Below are positions 1 to 8,710 of a stretch of DNA of 64,000 nucleotides, in pieces. The DNA comes from CAIKZZ01 sp035604595 (lineage in GTDB: Bacteria; Pseudomonadota; Gammaproteobacteria; Steroidobacterales; Steroidobacteraceae): positions 1 through 64,000 of the forward strand of contig DATNIE010000012.1 in NCBI GenBank assembly GCA_035604595.1, given 5' to 3'. A program made the translations under genes and the position numbers. The notes beneath the pieces were generated by a model, which searched no databases, was not told the DNA's origin, and saw nothing but the letters and a program-made list of their open reading frames with translations. Positions within the stretch are counted from its first letter, which is position 1. The number at the start of each line of letters is the position of its first letter.

Positions 1-28
1 GAGCAGCGAATCCCGTCACGTCGGACGA

Positions 29-1366
29 TCAGCGAGCGCACCGCTCGAGGCACGCGTAGTAGAACCCGTCGGTGCCGGCGATCCCGGGCAGCAATGCAAC
101 ACCCGCCTCATCCGTGGCGGGTTGCGTCGGCAGCCCCGGGAGGTTAAGGCTAACAGATTCCGTGACATCCACCGCCTCCGGCGTGTCCTCGAGGAACCCC
201 CCCACCACTGTTGCATTTTCGGCCTTCAGGACCGAGCAGCTCGCATACACGAGCCGCCCCCCGGCCGCGAGCAGCGGCCAGAGCGCCTGCAGCAGCTGGC
301 GCTCGCGGGCGGCGAGCGGCCCGAGGTCGGCTGGACGTCGCAGCCACTTGATGTCCGGGTGGCGGCGGATCACGCCGGTGCCGGAACAGGGAACATCGAG
401 CAGGATCCGGTCGAAGGTCTGGCCAGCCAGGACCCCGGGTTCGAGTGCATCGCCCACCCGGACGGTGGCGGTGAGCCCAAGCCGTGTCAGGCTCTCGCTG
501 ATCCGGCCGGCGCGGGCCGGATCGATGTCGAGCGCCACGAGCTCGGTCAGACCTGGCACCTCCTCGAGCACGTGGCAGGCCTTGCCGCCGGGCGCGGCGC
601 AGGCATCGAGGACCCGCATCCCGGGAGCGGCGGCCAGAAACGGCGCGGCGAGCTGCGCGGCCGCGTCCTGCACCGAGCACAGGCCCTGCTGGAACTCCGG
701 CAGCGTACGGACGTCGACGGGCGGCTCGAGCACGAGCGCGCGCGGCGCGAATGGCGCGTGGCGCACCGTGAAGCCCGCCGCTTCGAGCCGGTCGGCGAGC
801 GCTGCGGTCGTGATGCGTCGCGCATTGGCCCGCAGCGTGAGCGGCGGATGCTCGTTGTTGGCCGCGAGAATGCCGCTCGCCGCGCCTGCCCAGTCGCGCT
901 CAAGCGCGGCAACCAGCCATTGCGGGTGCGAGGTGCGTCCGGCGAGCGAGGCATCGGCACCGGTGAGGAGCGCGGGCCGCTCCCGCTGAAAGCGCCTCAG
1001 GCACGCGTTGACCAACCCGGCAGCGCGGGCCTGGCCGACCGCGCGAGCCGCCTCGACTGTGGTGCTGACGGCCGCGTGCGCCGGTGTGCCGGCATACTCG
1101 AGCTGGTAGAGCCCGACCAAGAGCAGCGCCTTGAGCTCCGGCGGCTGCCCGTCCCATGGCCGGCGCAGCAGCGCTGCGGCCACCCGCTGCAGGCGGTGGC
1201 CGAATCGGAGGGCGCCAAAGGCGAGTGCCTGGGCGTGCGCGCGGTCGGCAGCCTCGAGCCCCGGCGCCCCCGCCGCCGCGAGCGCCGAGTCGAGCCGCTG
1301 GCCGGCCCCGATCACGGCGGCGACCGCGCGCACGGCGGCGGCGCGGCTGGCCGAGCCCTCGCTCAC
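29..1366 (-). CDS. rsmB: 16S rRNA (cytosine-967-C5)-methyltransferase RsmB
   Basis: Methylates C967 of 16S rRNA in the cytoplasm using S-adenosylmethionine. The 445-residue product starts with a NusB-like RNA-binding helical domain (about 1-140) and continues into a Rossmann methyltransferase domain. Visible motifs are the SAM loop DACAAPGGK (254-262), the block DVPCSGTGVIRRHPDIKW with Cys327, and YASCS with Cys377. Two conserved cysteines in these places are typical of RsmB/Sun. Its start overlaps the end of fmt by four bases, so it is probably translationally coupled as the last gene of def-fmt-rsmB, a standard gammaproteobacterial order. Length is normal and the gene is complete; the first 28 bases of the window lie downstream of it. 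Confidence 0.95.
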   Translation of the reverse strand: MSEGSASRAAAVRAVAAVIGAGQRLDSALAAAGAPGLEAADRAHAQALAFGALRFGHRLQRVAAALLRRPWDGQPPELKALLLVGLYQLEYAGTPAHAAVSTTVEAARAVGQARAAGLVNACLRRFQRERPALLTGADASLAGRTSHPQWLVAALERDWAGAASGILAANNEHPPLTLRANARRITTAALADRLEAAGFTVRHAPFAPRALVLEPPVDVRTLPEFQQGLCSVQDAAAQLAAPFLAAAPGMRVLDACAAPGGKACHVLEEVPGLTELVALDIDPARAGRISESLTRLGLTATVRVGDALEPGVLAGQTFDRILLDVPCSGTGVIRRHPDIKWLRRPADLGPLAARERQLLQALWPLLAAGGRLVYASCSVLKAENATVVGGFLEDTPEAVDVTESVSLNLPGLPTQPATDEAGVALLPGIAGTDGFYYACLERCAR

Positions 1367-2313
1367 GGAGCGCCGTCGAAGCGCGCGCCGACGAGCGGCC
1401 CGTCGCGGGCTGCCGCGCGCGCGAAGGCCGCGGCGTCGACCACGGTCCGGCCAGGGAGCTGCACGCGTACCAGCCTCAGCTGACCCGCGCCGGTTGCGAC
1501 GTCAACGCCGCAGCGCCCGGTCGCCGTGATCGTACCGGGCGGCGCATCCTCACCGGCGATGCAGGTGGCTTCGTAGATCTTGAGCTGCGCGCCGCGAAAG
1601 CGGGTCTCGGCAACGGGCCACGGCAGCAGCGCGCGCACCTGCCGGTCGAGTTCCTCGGCCGTCCGCGACCAGTCGATCAGCGCCGCGGACTTGTCGAGCT
1701 TGCGCGCGTACGTCACGCCGGCTGACGCCTGCGGCACCGCCTGTGCGGTGCCGGCCTCGAGCGCCTCGAGCGTCGTGATCAGCAGCGCGGCACCGCGCGC
1801 GGCCAGCCGCTTCGCGAGACCGATCGCCGTATCATGCGCCCCGATCGGCATGCGCTCGGTCGCATACACGGGTCCGGTGTCCAGGCCGGTTTCCATCCGC
1901 ATGATGGCAACGCCGGTCTCGCGATCACCCGCCAGCAGTGCCCGCTGGATCGGCGCCGCCCCGCGCCAGCGTGGCAGCAGCGAGGCATGGATATTGATGC
2001 AGCCGAGGCGCGGCAGCGCCAGCACCGCCGGCGGCAGCAGCAGTCCATAGGCAGCCACGATGAACGCGTCCGCCGCGCATGCGGCGAGCGCGGTCATCGC
2101 CGCGGGATCTGTGAGCGTCACGGGCTGCAGCACCGCAAGCCCGAGTTCGAGCGCCCGGCGCTTGACCGGGCTCATCTGCATCGCGCGGCCGCGGCCGGCC
2201 GGGCGATCGGGCTGCGTCAGCACTGCCCTCAGGTCGTGGGGCGAGGCGGCGAGGGCCTCGAGCGCCGGTACGGCGAACTCGGGTGTACCGGCATAGACGA
2301 GCCGCAGCGGCAC
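1363..2313 (-). CDS. fmt: Methionyl-tRNA formyltransferase
   Basis: Formylates the initiator methionyl-tRNA with 10-formyltetrahydrofolate. The 316-residue protein has the N-terminal formyltransferase fold with Asn107, His109 and Asp145 in the motifs NIHASLLPRWRGAAPIQ and METGLDTG, matching the catalytic triad of the E. coli enzyme, followed by the OB-like C-terminal tRNA-binding domain. It lies between def (4-base gap) and rsmB (4-base overlap) on the minus strand, so the three are surely one transcript. The fmt-def pairing links adding and removing the formyl group. Nothing unusual was seen. Confidence 0.95.
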   Translation of the reverse strand: MPLRLVYAGTPEFAVPALEALAASPHDLRAVLTQPDRPAGRGRAMQMSPVKRRALELGLAVLQPVTLTDPAAMTALAACAADAFIVAAYGLLLPPAVLALPRLGCINIHASLLPRWRGAAPIQRALLAGDRETGVAIMRMETGLDTGPVYATERMPIGAHDTAIGLAKRLAARGAALLITTLEALEAGTAQAVPQASAGVTYARKLDKSAALIDWSRTAEELDRQVRALLPWPVAETRFRGAQLKIYEATCIAGEDAPPGTITATGRCGVDVATGAGQLRLVRVQLPGRTVVDAAAFARAAARDGPLVGARFDGAP

Positions 2314-2317
2314 GCGT

Positions 2318-2854
2318 CTAGAGCGCCGGCGCGCGCGGCCGCAGGCCCTCGACGGCGCGCTGGCGCTGATCCTTCTCGAGCCTCTTGCGGATGCGCGTGC
2401 GTTTGAGCTCCGACAGGTAATCGACGAACAGCTTGCCGTCCAGGTGATCCATCTCGTGCTGCACGCACACGGCGAGCAGTCCTTCTGCGGCCAGTTCGAA
2501 GGGTTTGCCGTCGCGGCCGGTCGCGCGCACGCGGATCCGGTGCGCGCGAGTGACGTCCTCGTAGATGCCCGGCACTGACAGGCACCCTTCCTGCATGGCG
2601 CCCACGTCCTCGCGGGAGAGAACCTCCGGATTCACGAACACGAGCGGCTGATCCTTCTGCTCCGAGACATCCGCAACCAGCAGTCGGCGATGGACGTCGA
2701 CCTGCGTCGCGGCGAGCCCCACCCCCTTGGCGGCATACATGGTCTCGAGCAGGTCGTCGATCAACTGCCTGATACCGGCGTCGACTCGGGCCACGGGGGC
2801 AGCGCGGGTTCGTAGGCGGGGGTCGGGATATTCGAGAATCGTGAGGCGTGTCAT
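2318..2854 (-). CDS. def: Peptide deformylase
   Basis: Metal-dependent amidase that removes the N-formyl group from nascent proteins. All three family motifs are present in the 178-residue product: GVGLAATQ (44-51), EGCLSVPG with metal ligand Cys91, and QHEMDHLDG with ligands His133 and His137 and catalytic Glu134. The C-terminal tail is basic (KRTRIRKRLEKDQRQR), as in ribosome-associated type I deformylases. It is the first gene of def-fmt-rsmB and diverges from the LysM gene; the 176-base spacer should hold both promoters. I found no convincing -35/-10 pair there. Confidence 0.95.
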   Translation of the reverse strand: MTRLTILEYPDPRLRTRAAPVARVDAGIRQLIDDLLETMYAAKGVGLAATQVDVHRRLLVADVSEQKDQPLVFVNPEVLSREDVGAMQEGCLSVPGIYEDVTRAHRIRVRATGRDGKPFELAAEGLLAVCVQHEMDHLDGKLFVDYLSELKRTRIRKRLEKDQRQRAVEGLRPRAPAL

Positions 2855-3030
2855 GTTTATAAACGGGGCGATTCGTGCATCCGGCGCAATAATGCTGCTA
2901 AAGTTTGGCTGGCATTGGACTTAATGTCGCCTGCTGTACGACTCGGATGGCCGGATTATAGGGCGGCGGGCCTGTTCGGGTCTCCATTGGATGGGCCTTT
3001 CGCCGGGCCCTGAAGCGGACATGCAACTCC

Positions 3031-4164
3031 ATGAAAAAATTCCCTAAATTCGCGGGCTTTCTGGCGCTCGGCGTGCTCGTCGGACAACTCGCGCTGGGGG
3101 CCGATACCGACGCCCCGGCCGCGCGGCCGGCGCCCGGCCACAGCACCTCGGTCCCGCTCGCGCCCGATGCGCCCTCAAGCTACGTCGTGCAGCGCGGCGA
3201 TACGCTGTGGGCCATTGCCGCCAAGTTTCTGAGCCAGCCCTGGTACTGGCCCGAGATTTGGTACCTCAATCCGGAAATCAACAACCCGCACCGGATCTAT
3301 CCGGGCGATACGCTACGCCTTGTCTACGACGCCAGCGGCAAGCCGCACATCGAGGTGGAGCGCGGCGTGGAGAGCGGCAATGCGGTGCGGCTGTCACCGC
3401 AGATCCGCGCGACGCCGCTCGCCCAGGCAATTCCGGCGATCCCGTACGAAGTCGTCGCCGCCTTCATGTCGAAGCCCAGTATCGTCTCGCGCGAGGATGC
3501 CAAGCATCTGCCGTACGTGGTCGGACTCGGCGACCGCCACGTGATCGCCGGCGTCGGCGATGTCGTCTATGCGCGCGGCGTGTCCGGTGCCGAAGCCGGT
3601 GCCCGCTACAATCTGGTGCACCTCGGCGACCGCCTGAAGGATCCCGACGATGGCGCGTTTCTCGGCTACCTGGGCATCCACGCCGGTCTCGTCCGCCTCG
3701 AGCGCGCCGCCGGTGACGACGGCCTCGCGAAGCTGGTGATCGCCGAATCCGGGCGCGAGGGCCTAGTCGGCGACCGGCTGGTCCGCGAGCAGCTCGAGGT
3801 GCCGCTCGACTTCATGCCGCACGCGCCGCCGAAGCCGGTCACGGGCACCATCATCGCCGTGCTCGACGGTGTGACCGTGATTGGCCAGTACCAGGTCGTC
3901 GTGATCAACCGCGGCAAGCAGCAGGGCCTCGAGCCCGGCCATGTGCTCGCAGTGTGGCAAGTGGGCGATGTTGTCAAAGATCGCGGGCCGGGCGGCGCCT
4001 CGAACACCAACCAGTTCACTGAGCCCTTCGCCCCTCATGTCCGGCTGCCGTCCGAGCATGCGGGCACGTTCATGGTTTTCAAGACCTACGACCGCATGAG
4101 CTACGGCTTGATCATGACCGCCCACAACGCGATGCACATCGGCGATACCGTCAAGAATCCGTAG
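3031..4164 (+). CDS. Exported LysM-domain protein
   Basis: A 377-residue protein with a signal peptide (positive MKKFPKF n-region, hydrophobic core to about residue 23), followed by one LysM peptidoglycan-binding domain at about 50-98 (YVVQRGDTLWAIAAKFL through IYPGDTLRLVY). The remaining 270 residues have no domain I recognise. LysM proteins of this size sit between def and dprA in many gammaproteobacteria and are presumed cell-wall associated; a molecular function is not established from sequence. Transcribed divergently from def. Its reading frame stops 77 bases before the dprA remnant. The ATG at 3031 is chosen because it directly precedes the signal peptide. Confidence 0.85.
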   Translation: MKKFPKFAGFLALGVLVGQLALGADTDAPAARPAPGHSTSVPLAPDAPSSYVVQRGDTLWAIAAKFLSQPWYWPEIWYLNPEINNPHRIYPGDTLRLVYDASGKPHIEVERGVESGNAVRLSPQIRATPLAQAIPAIPYEVVAAFMSKPSIVSREDAKHLPYVVGLGDRHVIAGVGDVVYARGVSGAEAGARYNLVHLGDRLKDPDDGAFLGYLGIHAGLVRLERAAGDDGLAKLVIAESGREGLVGDRLVREQLEVPLDFMPHAPPKPVTGTIIAVLDGVTVIGQYQVVVINRGKQQGLEPGHVLAVWQVGDVVKDRGPGGASNTNQFTEPFAPHVRLPSEHAGTFMVFKTYDRMSYGLIMTAHNAMHIGDTVKNP

Positions 4165-4241
4165 CGAGGGCATCGCTCGCGCGCCGGTTCCGTCGCGGCG
4201 CAGGCGCGCGTCATTCTCGAGCCATCGCGGCCGTCTGCGAC

Positions 4242-4517
4242 GTGCAGTTGCACCCCGCGGGCCGCGACTCGCCTGTCGATCCCTGCAGTCCACCGCCGCC
4301 TCCGCCGGCCGTGCGGTTGGACAAGCCCGGCGAAATGCTGTTAGATGCCCTCGGCTTCGAACCGGTGGACGTCGACACGTTGGTCATAAGCACGGGCTCC
4401 CCCGCCCAGACCGTGTCCTCCATGCTCCTAATCCGTGAGGGTAAGGGTCGCATGGCCCTGTGCGCCGGCCGTTACCGCCGCCGCGCCGAGGGTGCGTGCA
4501 AGAGGCGCGCAACATGA
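4242..4517 (+). pseudogene. dprA: Remnant of dprA (C-terminal winged-helix domain only)
   Basis: A 91-codon GTG-initiated frame. Its C-terminal half (about residues 29-83) resembles the winged-helix tail of the DNA-processing protein DprA: LLDALGFEPVDVDTLV, then TG.PAQTVSSMLLI and GRMALCAGRY. The roughly 300-residue Rossmann DNA-binding part is missing, and the tail has drifted: a charged REGKG stretch replaces the usual LELEG, and the final GGRY loop is shortened. It occupies the canonical dprA slot between the LysM gene and smg, and its TGA overlaps the smg ATG (ATGA), an operon junction kept after the deletion. DprA loads RecA on incoming single strands in natural transformation. Decay is my inference; a freestanding winged-helix peptide cannot be excluded. 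Confidence 0.65.
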
Positions 4518-4999
4518 AAGACCCGATGAAAGATAACGTGCTCGACATCCTGATCTATCTGTTTGAGAACTACCTCGAGTCGGACGATGTCCCGCAGCCG
4601 ACACGCGATGTGCTGCGAGAGGAGCTCGAGCACGCCGGATTCGCCGAAAGCGGCATTGAGCGCGCGCTGGAGTGGCTCGAGGGCCTGTCGGGTGAGACCG
4701 CCCCGCCCGTAGGGGATGCCAACAAGCGCTCGTTCCGGGTCTTCAACGGCTACGAGCAAGCGCGGCTCGCACCGGACGTACGGGGCTACCTGGTGCAGCT
4801 CGAGAACATCGGCATCCTGTCGACGCAGCAGCGCGAGCTCGTGATCGACCGGCTGCTGGCGCTCGAGGCCGAGGAAATCGACATCGAGCAGGTCAAGTGG
4901 GTGGTGCTGATGGTGCTGTTCAGCCAGCCAGGCCAGGAGCAGGCCTACCAGCGGATGGAAGATCTGGTATTCGAAGGCCAATCTGACGCCGTGCACTGA
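4514..4999 (+). CDS. smg: Smg family protein (DUF494)
   Basis: A 161-residue acidic protein of the Smg/DUF494 family. The start MKDPMKDNVLDILIYLFENY and the stretch DIEQVKWVVLMVLFSQPGQE match the family well; length is typical. Smg is found beside dprA and topA in gammaproteobacteria, and its biochemical role is unknown. The ATG at 4514 is preferred because GAGG lies about 8 bases upstream and because it overlaps the stop codon of the dprA remnant. The alternative ATG at 4526 would remove only four residues. A hairpin followed by a T-run lies between this gene and topA. Confidence 0.9.
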   Translation: MKDPMKDNVLDILIYLFENYLESDDVPQPTRDVLREELEHAGFAESGIERALEWLEGLSGETAPPVGDANKRSFRVFNGYEQARLAPDVRGYLVQLENIGILSTQQRELVIDRLLALEAEEIDIEQVKWVVLMVLFSQPGQEQAYQRMEDLVFEGQSDAVH

Positions 5000-5036
5000 C
5001 GCGCGGAACAGCTCCGTCGAACGGAGTCGAAACGAG

Positions 5037-5068
5037 CCGCGGCCTCGGGTCCGCGGTTCAGTTTTTTT
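5037..5068 (+). terminator. Hairpin plus T7 tract between smg and topA
   Basis: CCGCGG (5037-5042), an 8-base loop, CCGCGG (5051-5056), then seven T residues (5062-5068). A second perfect hairpin, CTCCGT-CGA-ACGGAG, lies just before it (5012-5026). This looks like an intrinsic terminator for smg, but the tract ends only six bases before the topA ATG. It could instead act as an attenuator or leader structure for topA. Confidence 0.5.
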
Positions 5069-5074
5069 GGGGCA

Positions 5075-7684
5075 ATGAGCAACAACCTCGTCATCGTCGA
5101 ATCCCCGGCCAAAGCCAAGACCATCAAGAAGTACCTCGGCCAGGACTTCGAGGTGCTGGCTTCCTATGGCCACGTCCGCGACCTCGTGCCGAAGGAAGGA
5201 GCGGTCAACCCGGACCGCAACTTCGAGATGCGCTACGAGCTCATCGAACGCAACGAGCGCCATGTCAATGCGATCGAGCGTGCTCTTAAAAAGGCCCGGG
5301 CGCTGTACCTGGCGACCGACCCGGACCGCGAGGGTGAGGCAATCTCCTGGCACCTGTACGAGATCCTGAAGGCGCGCGGTGCGCTGAAGGACAAGCAGGT
5401 GCACCGTGCAAAGTTCTTCGAGATCACCAAGAACGAGGTTAACAAGGCGATTGCCGCGCCCGAGAAACTGTCGACCGAGCTTGTCAACGCGCAGCAAGCG
5501 CGCCGGGCGCTCGACTTCCTGGTCGGCTTTAACCTCTCGCCGCTGCTGTGGAAGAAGATCATGCCGGGCCTGTCGGCCGGCCGCGTGCAGAGCGTCGCGC
5601 TGCGGCTCGTCTGCGAGCGCGAGGCCGAGATCGCCGCGTTCGTGCGCCAGGAGTACTGGACGGTCGAGGTCGACGCCGCCAAGGACGGGCAGGCGTTCCG
5701 CGCGCGCGTCGTCGAGGTCGACGGCGACAAGCTCGAGGCGGACGTCGGCAAGGGCCGTTTCAGCCTGACCGACGAGGCGGCGGCGCGCGAGGTGCAGCGG
5801 CGGCTCAACGCGGCGTGCGGCGGGCGCCTGCGGGTGGCGAACGTCGAGTCCAAGCCGCGCTCGCGAAATCCGCAGGGACCGTTTCGCACCTCGACGCTGC
5901 AGCAGGCAGCGGCCAACCGCCTCGGCTTCAGCGCCCGGCGCACGATGCAGCTTGCACAGAAGCTCTACGAGGGCGTCGACTTCGGCGAAGGCCCGGTCGG
6001 GCTGATTACCTACATGCGCACCGACTCGACCTCGCTGTCGGTCGAGGCAATCGGCCAGATCCGCGAGACGATCGGCTCGCTGTACGGCAAGGAAGCGCTG
6101 CCCGATGTGCCGCGCAGCTATGCGAACAAGCAGAAGAACGCCCAGGAAGCCCACGAGGCGATCCGCCCGACGTCGGCGGCGAACACGCCGGACAAGCTCC
6201 GCGGCCACATCGACGAGGATATGTGGCGACTGTATGCGCTGATCTGGAAGCGGACCATTGCCTCGCAGATGGCGAGCGCGCTGTTCGAGCAGGTCACCGT
6301 CACGATGCACCCGGGGGCGGCGGCTGGCGCGCCGGTGGGCGTCGTCCGGGCGAGCGGCTCGACGCTCGTGAAGCCCGGCTATCTCGTCGTCTACGAAGTC
6401 GACCGCAACGACGATGAGGAGGCCGAGGAAGGCGGCCGGCTGCCGGCGCTCGCGACGGGCGAGATCGCCGAGCTCGTCGAGCTGCGGCCGGAGCAGCACT
6501 TCACCGAGCCGCCGCCGCGCTACACCGAGGCCGGGCTCGTCAAGGCGCTCGAGGAGCGCGGCATCGGCCGTCCGTCGACTTATGCGGCAATCATCGAGAC
6601 GCTGCGCGCTCGCAGATACGTCGAGGACGAGCGCCGCAATTTCGTGCCGACTGACACCGGCAAGATCGTGAGCCAGTTCCTGGTGCGGTTCTTCCCGCAG
6701 TACGTCGACTACGACTTCACCGCGCGGCTCGAGGACGATCTCGACGACATCTCGCGCGGCGAGAAGGAGTGGATCCCGGTGCTGCGCCAGTTCTGGCGCC
6801 CGTTCATCGACCGTGTCAAGGACATCGAGGCCAACGTCACGCGCGAGCAGGTCGCGCAGGCGCGGCAGCTCGGCGTCGACCCGGCCAGCGGCCGGCCGGT
6901 CAGCGTGCGGGTCGGTCAGTACGGCCCGTTCGTGCAGCTTGGCACCAAGGACGACGTCGCGAAGCCGAAGTTCGCCGGGCTGCGGCCGGGCCAGAAGATG
7001 GGCACGATCACTCTCGCCGAGGCATTGAAGCTGTTCACGCTGCCGCGCACGCTCGGCGAGTTGCCGACCGGCGAGCAGGTGGTGGTCGGCATCGGTCGCT
7101 TCGGGCCGTACATCAAGTACGGCGTCAAGTATGTGTCGATCAAGACCGACGACCCGTACAGCGTCGATCTTGCGCGCGCGCTGGCACTCATCGAGGAGAA
7201 GAGGCATGCGGATGCGGCGCGGCTGATCCGGGATTTCGGCGTCGGCGATCTGCAGGTGCTGAACGGCCGCTTCGGGCCGTACGTCACCGATGGCAAACGT
7301 AACGCGCGCATCCCGAAGGACCGCGACCCGTCTGGTCTTACGCTCGAGGAGGCACGCGCGCTGCTCGTCGATGCGCCGCTGCGCGGCGCGAGCCGTTTCG
7401 GTCGCAAGAAGGGCGCCGCGGCGAAAGCCAGGGCGCCGGCCACCGCTGCCGACACTGCGCCGGCGCCCGCGCCCGCGCCGCCGGCAGCCAGGCACCCTGC
7501 GCCGCGCAAGCTGACGGCGCAGCCAGCCACCGCCGCGCGCCCGGCGGCGGCCAAGGCCGCGCTCGTGATCAAGGCCAGGAAGCCCTCGACACGCGGCCAG
7601 CCTAAAAGTCCCGGCCAGACCGCGAGGAAGGCCCCCGTCAGGAAGCCGGTGCGCCGGACGGGCGCCAAGAAAGCCGGCCGCTGA
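5075..7684 (+). CDS. topA: DNA topoisomerase I
   Basis: Type IA topoisomerase that relaxes negative supercoils. The 869-residue protein begins with a Toprim domain (VIVESPAKAKTIKKYLG; DPDREGEAI at about 82-90) and carries the nucleophile Tyr313 in GLITYMRTDSTSLS. After the catalytic core come repeated topoisomerase C-terminal modules (VGQYGPFVQLG, IGRFGPYIKYG and LNGRFGPYVTDG), then a Lys/Ala/Pro-rich tail of about 100 residues. The tetracysteine zinc fingers of the E. coli enzyme are absent, with no paired cysteines in the C-terminal half, so substrate contacts probably rely on the repeats and basic tail. The start sits directly after a hairpin/T-tract. Confidence 0.95.
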   Translation: MSNNLVIVESPAKAKTIKKYLGQDFEVLASYGHVRDLVPKEGAVNPDRNFEMRYELIERNERHVNAIERALKKARALYLATDPDREGEAISWHLYEILKARGALKDKQVHRAKFFEITKNEVNKAIAAPEKLSTELVNAQQARRALDFLVGFNLSPLLWKKIMPGLSAGRVQSVALRLVCEREAEIAAFVRQEYWTVEVDAAKDGQAFRARVVEVDGDKLEADVGKGRFSLTDEAAAREVQRRLNAACGGRLRVANVESKPRSRNPQGPFRTSTLQQAAANRLGFSARRTMQLAQKLYEGVDFGEGPVGLITYMRTDSTSLSVEAIGQIRETIGSLYGKEALPDVPRSYANKQKNAQEAHEAIRPTSAANTPDKLRGHIDEDMWRLYALIWKRTIASQMASALFEQVTVTMHPGAAAGAPVGVVRASGSTLVKPGYLVVYEVDRNDDEEAEEGGRLPALATGEIAELVELRPEQHFTEPPPRYTEAGLVKALEERGIGRPSTYAAIIETLRARRYVEDERRNFVPTDTGKIVSQFLVRFFPQYVDYDFTARLEDDLDDISRGEKEWIPVLRQFWRPFIDRVKDIEANVTREQVAQARQLGVDPASGRPVSVRVGQYGPFVQLGTKDDVAKPKFAGLRPGQKMGTITLAEALKLFTLPRTLGELPTGEQVVVGIGRFGPYIKYGVKYVSIKTDDPYSVDLARALALIEEKRHADAARLIRDFGVGDLQVLNGRFGPYVTDGKRNARIPKDRDPSGLTLEEARALLVDAPLRGASRFGRKKGAAAKARAPATAADTAPAPAPAPPAARHPAPRKLTAQPATAARPAAAKAALVIKARKPSTRGQPKSPGQTARKAPVRKPVRRTGAKKAGR

Positions 7685-7722
7685 GCCGTCCCCACCGGTG
7701 CGCCTTGCGCCATACTCTGTCG

Positions 7723-8643
7723 ATGCAGCCTGACAAGGCAGCCGTCCGGGCCTATCTCGTCGATCTTCAGGAGCGGATCACCTCGACCGTCGAACGGGCG
7801 GACGGCGGTGCGCGTTTTAGGCACGACACCTGGCAGCGGCCCGGCGGTGGCGGAGGCGAGAGCCGGGTGCTGCGGGGCGGGCGACTGCTCGAGCAGGGCG
7901 GCGTCGGGTTCTCGCACGTGATGGGCGAGGGGCTGCCGCCGTCGGCGACCCAGCTGCGGTCCGAGCTCGCCGGTGCCGCGTTCGAGGCGCTCGGCGTGTC
8001 AGTGGTCTTCCATCCGCACAACCCGTACGTGCCGACGACGCACATGAACGTGCGGTTCTTCATCGCCGAGAAAGAAGGACACGCGGCCGCGTGGTGGTTC
8101 GGCGGCGGCTTCGATCTGACGCCCTTTTACCCCTTCGATGAGGACGTGGTGCACTGGCACGTTGTCGCGCGTGCTGCCTGCGCGCCTTTCGGTGCGGAGG
8201 TTTATCCGCGCTACAAAGACTGGTGCGACCGGTATTTCTACCTCAAGCATCGCGGCGAGACACGCGGCGTCGGCGGATTGTTCTTCGACGATCTCAACGA
8301 CTGGGGCTTCGAGCGCTCGTTCGCGTTCCAGCGCGCGGTGGGCGATGCATTTCTCGACGCCTATCTGCCGATCGTGGCGCGGCGGCGGGATACGACCTAT
8401 GGCGAGCGGGAACGGCAGTTCCAGTTGTACCGGCGCGGCCGCTACGTCGAGTTCAACCTGGTATTTGACCGCGGCACGCACTTCGGCCTGCAATCGGGCG
8501 GGCGCACCGAATCGATTCTGATGTCGCTTCCGCCGCTCGTGCGCTGGGAGTACGACTGGCGCGCCGAGGCGGGCTCCGCCGAGGCGCGTCTTGCCAGCGA
8601 CTACCTGCGGCCGCGCGACTGGCTGGCGAACGTCGCGGGCTGA
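7723..8643 (+). CDS. hemF: Oxygen-dependent coproporphyrinogen III oxidase
   Basis: Converts coproporphyrinogen III to protoporphyrinogen IX with O2, a late step of heme synthesis. The 306-residue protein has the full set of family blocks: RPGGGGGESRVL, HPHNPYVPTTHMN, WWFGGGFDLTPFYP, YPRYKDWCDRYFYLKHR, then GGLFFDDLN and YVEFNLVFDRGTHFGLQSGG. The ATG at 7723 is preferred over a TTG 18 bases upstream because family members start close to MQPDKAAVRAYL. It is 38 bases downstream of topA, in the slot where E. coli relatives place tsaC. No anaerobic HemN is seen in the window. Confidence 0.95.
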   Translation: MQPDKAAVRAYLVDLQERITSTVERADGGARFRHDTWQRPGGGGGESRVLRGGRLLEQGGVGFSHVMGEGLPPSATQLRSELAGAAFEALGVSVVFHPHNPYVPTTHMNVRFFIAEKEGHAAAWWFGGGFDLTPFYPFDEDVVHWHVVARAACAPFGAEVYPRYKDWCDRYFYLKHRGETRGVGGLFFDDLNDWGFERSFAFQRAVGDAFLDAYLPIVARRRDTTYGERERQFQLYRRGRYVEFNLVFDRGTHFGLQSGGRTESILMSLPPLVRWEYDWRAEAGSAEARLASDYLRPRDWLANVAG

Positions 8644-8689
8644 GGCGAGCCGGCCGTTCGCGTCGGCAATTCCAGACGCCCGCGCCGCG

Positions 8690-8710
8690 ACTCCGCGGCC
8701 GCCGCGGAGT
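8690..8710. other. GC-rich 9-bp hairpin before rlmJ
   Basis: ACTCCGCGG (8690-8698) and CCGCGGAGT (8702-8710) form a perfect stem with a CCG loop in the hemF-rlmJ gap, ending 12 bases before the rlmJ ATG. No T-run follows on either strand, so it is not a standard intrinsic terminator. It could hinder ribosome access or stabilise an mRNA end. Confidence 0.35.

Noticed and set aside
2855..3030. Sigma-70 promoters in the def-LysM divergent gap
   Set aside because: Hexamers such as GATTAT and CATTAT exist, but none pairs with a credible -35 at 16-18 bases.
4472..7495. A 1007-codon open frame antisense to smg and topA
   Set aside because: High-GC codon bias opens the opposite strand. The product is Arg/Leu/Asp-rich with no motifs, while the plus-strand topA has complete catalytic motifs.
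8690..8710. Hairpin before rlmJ as an intrinsic terminator
   Set aside because: Stem is perfect but no T-run follows on either strand; kept only as a structure.
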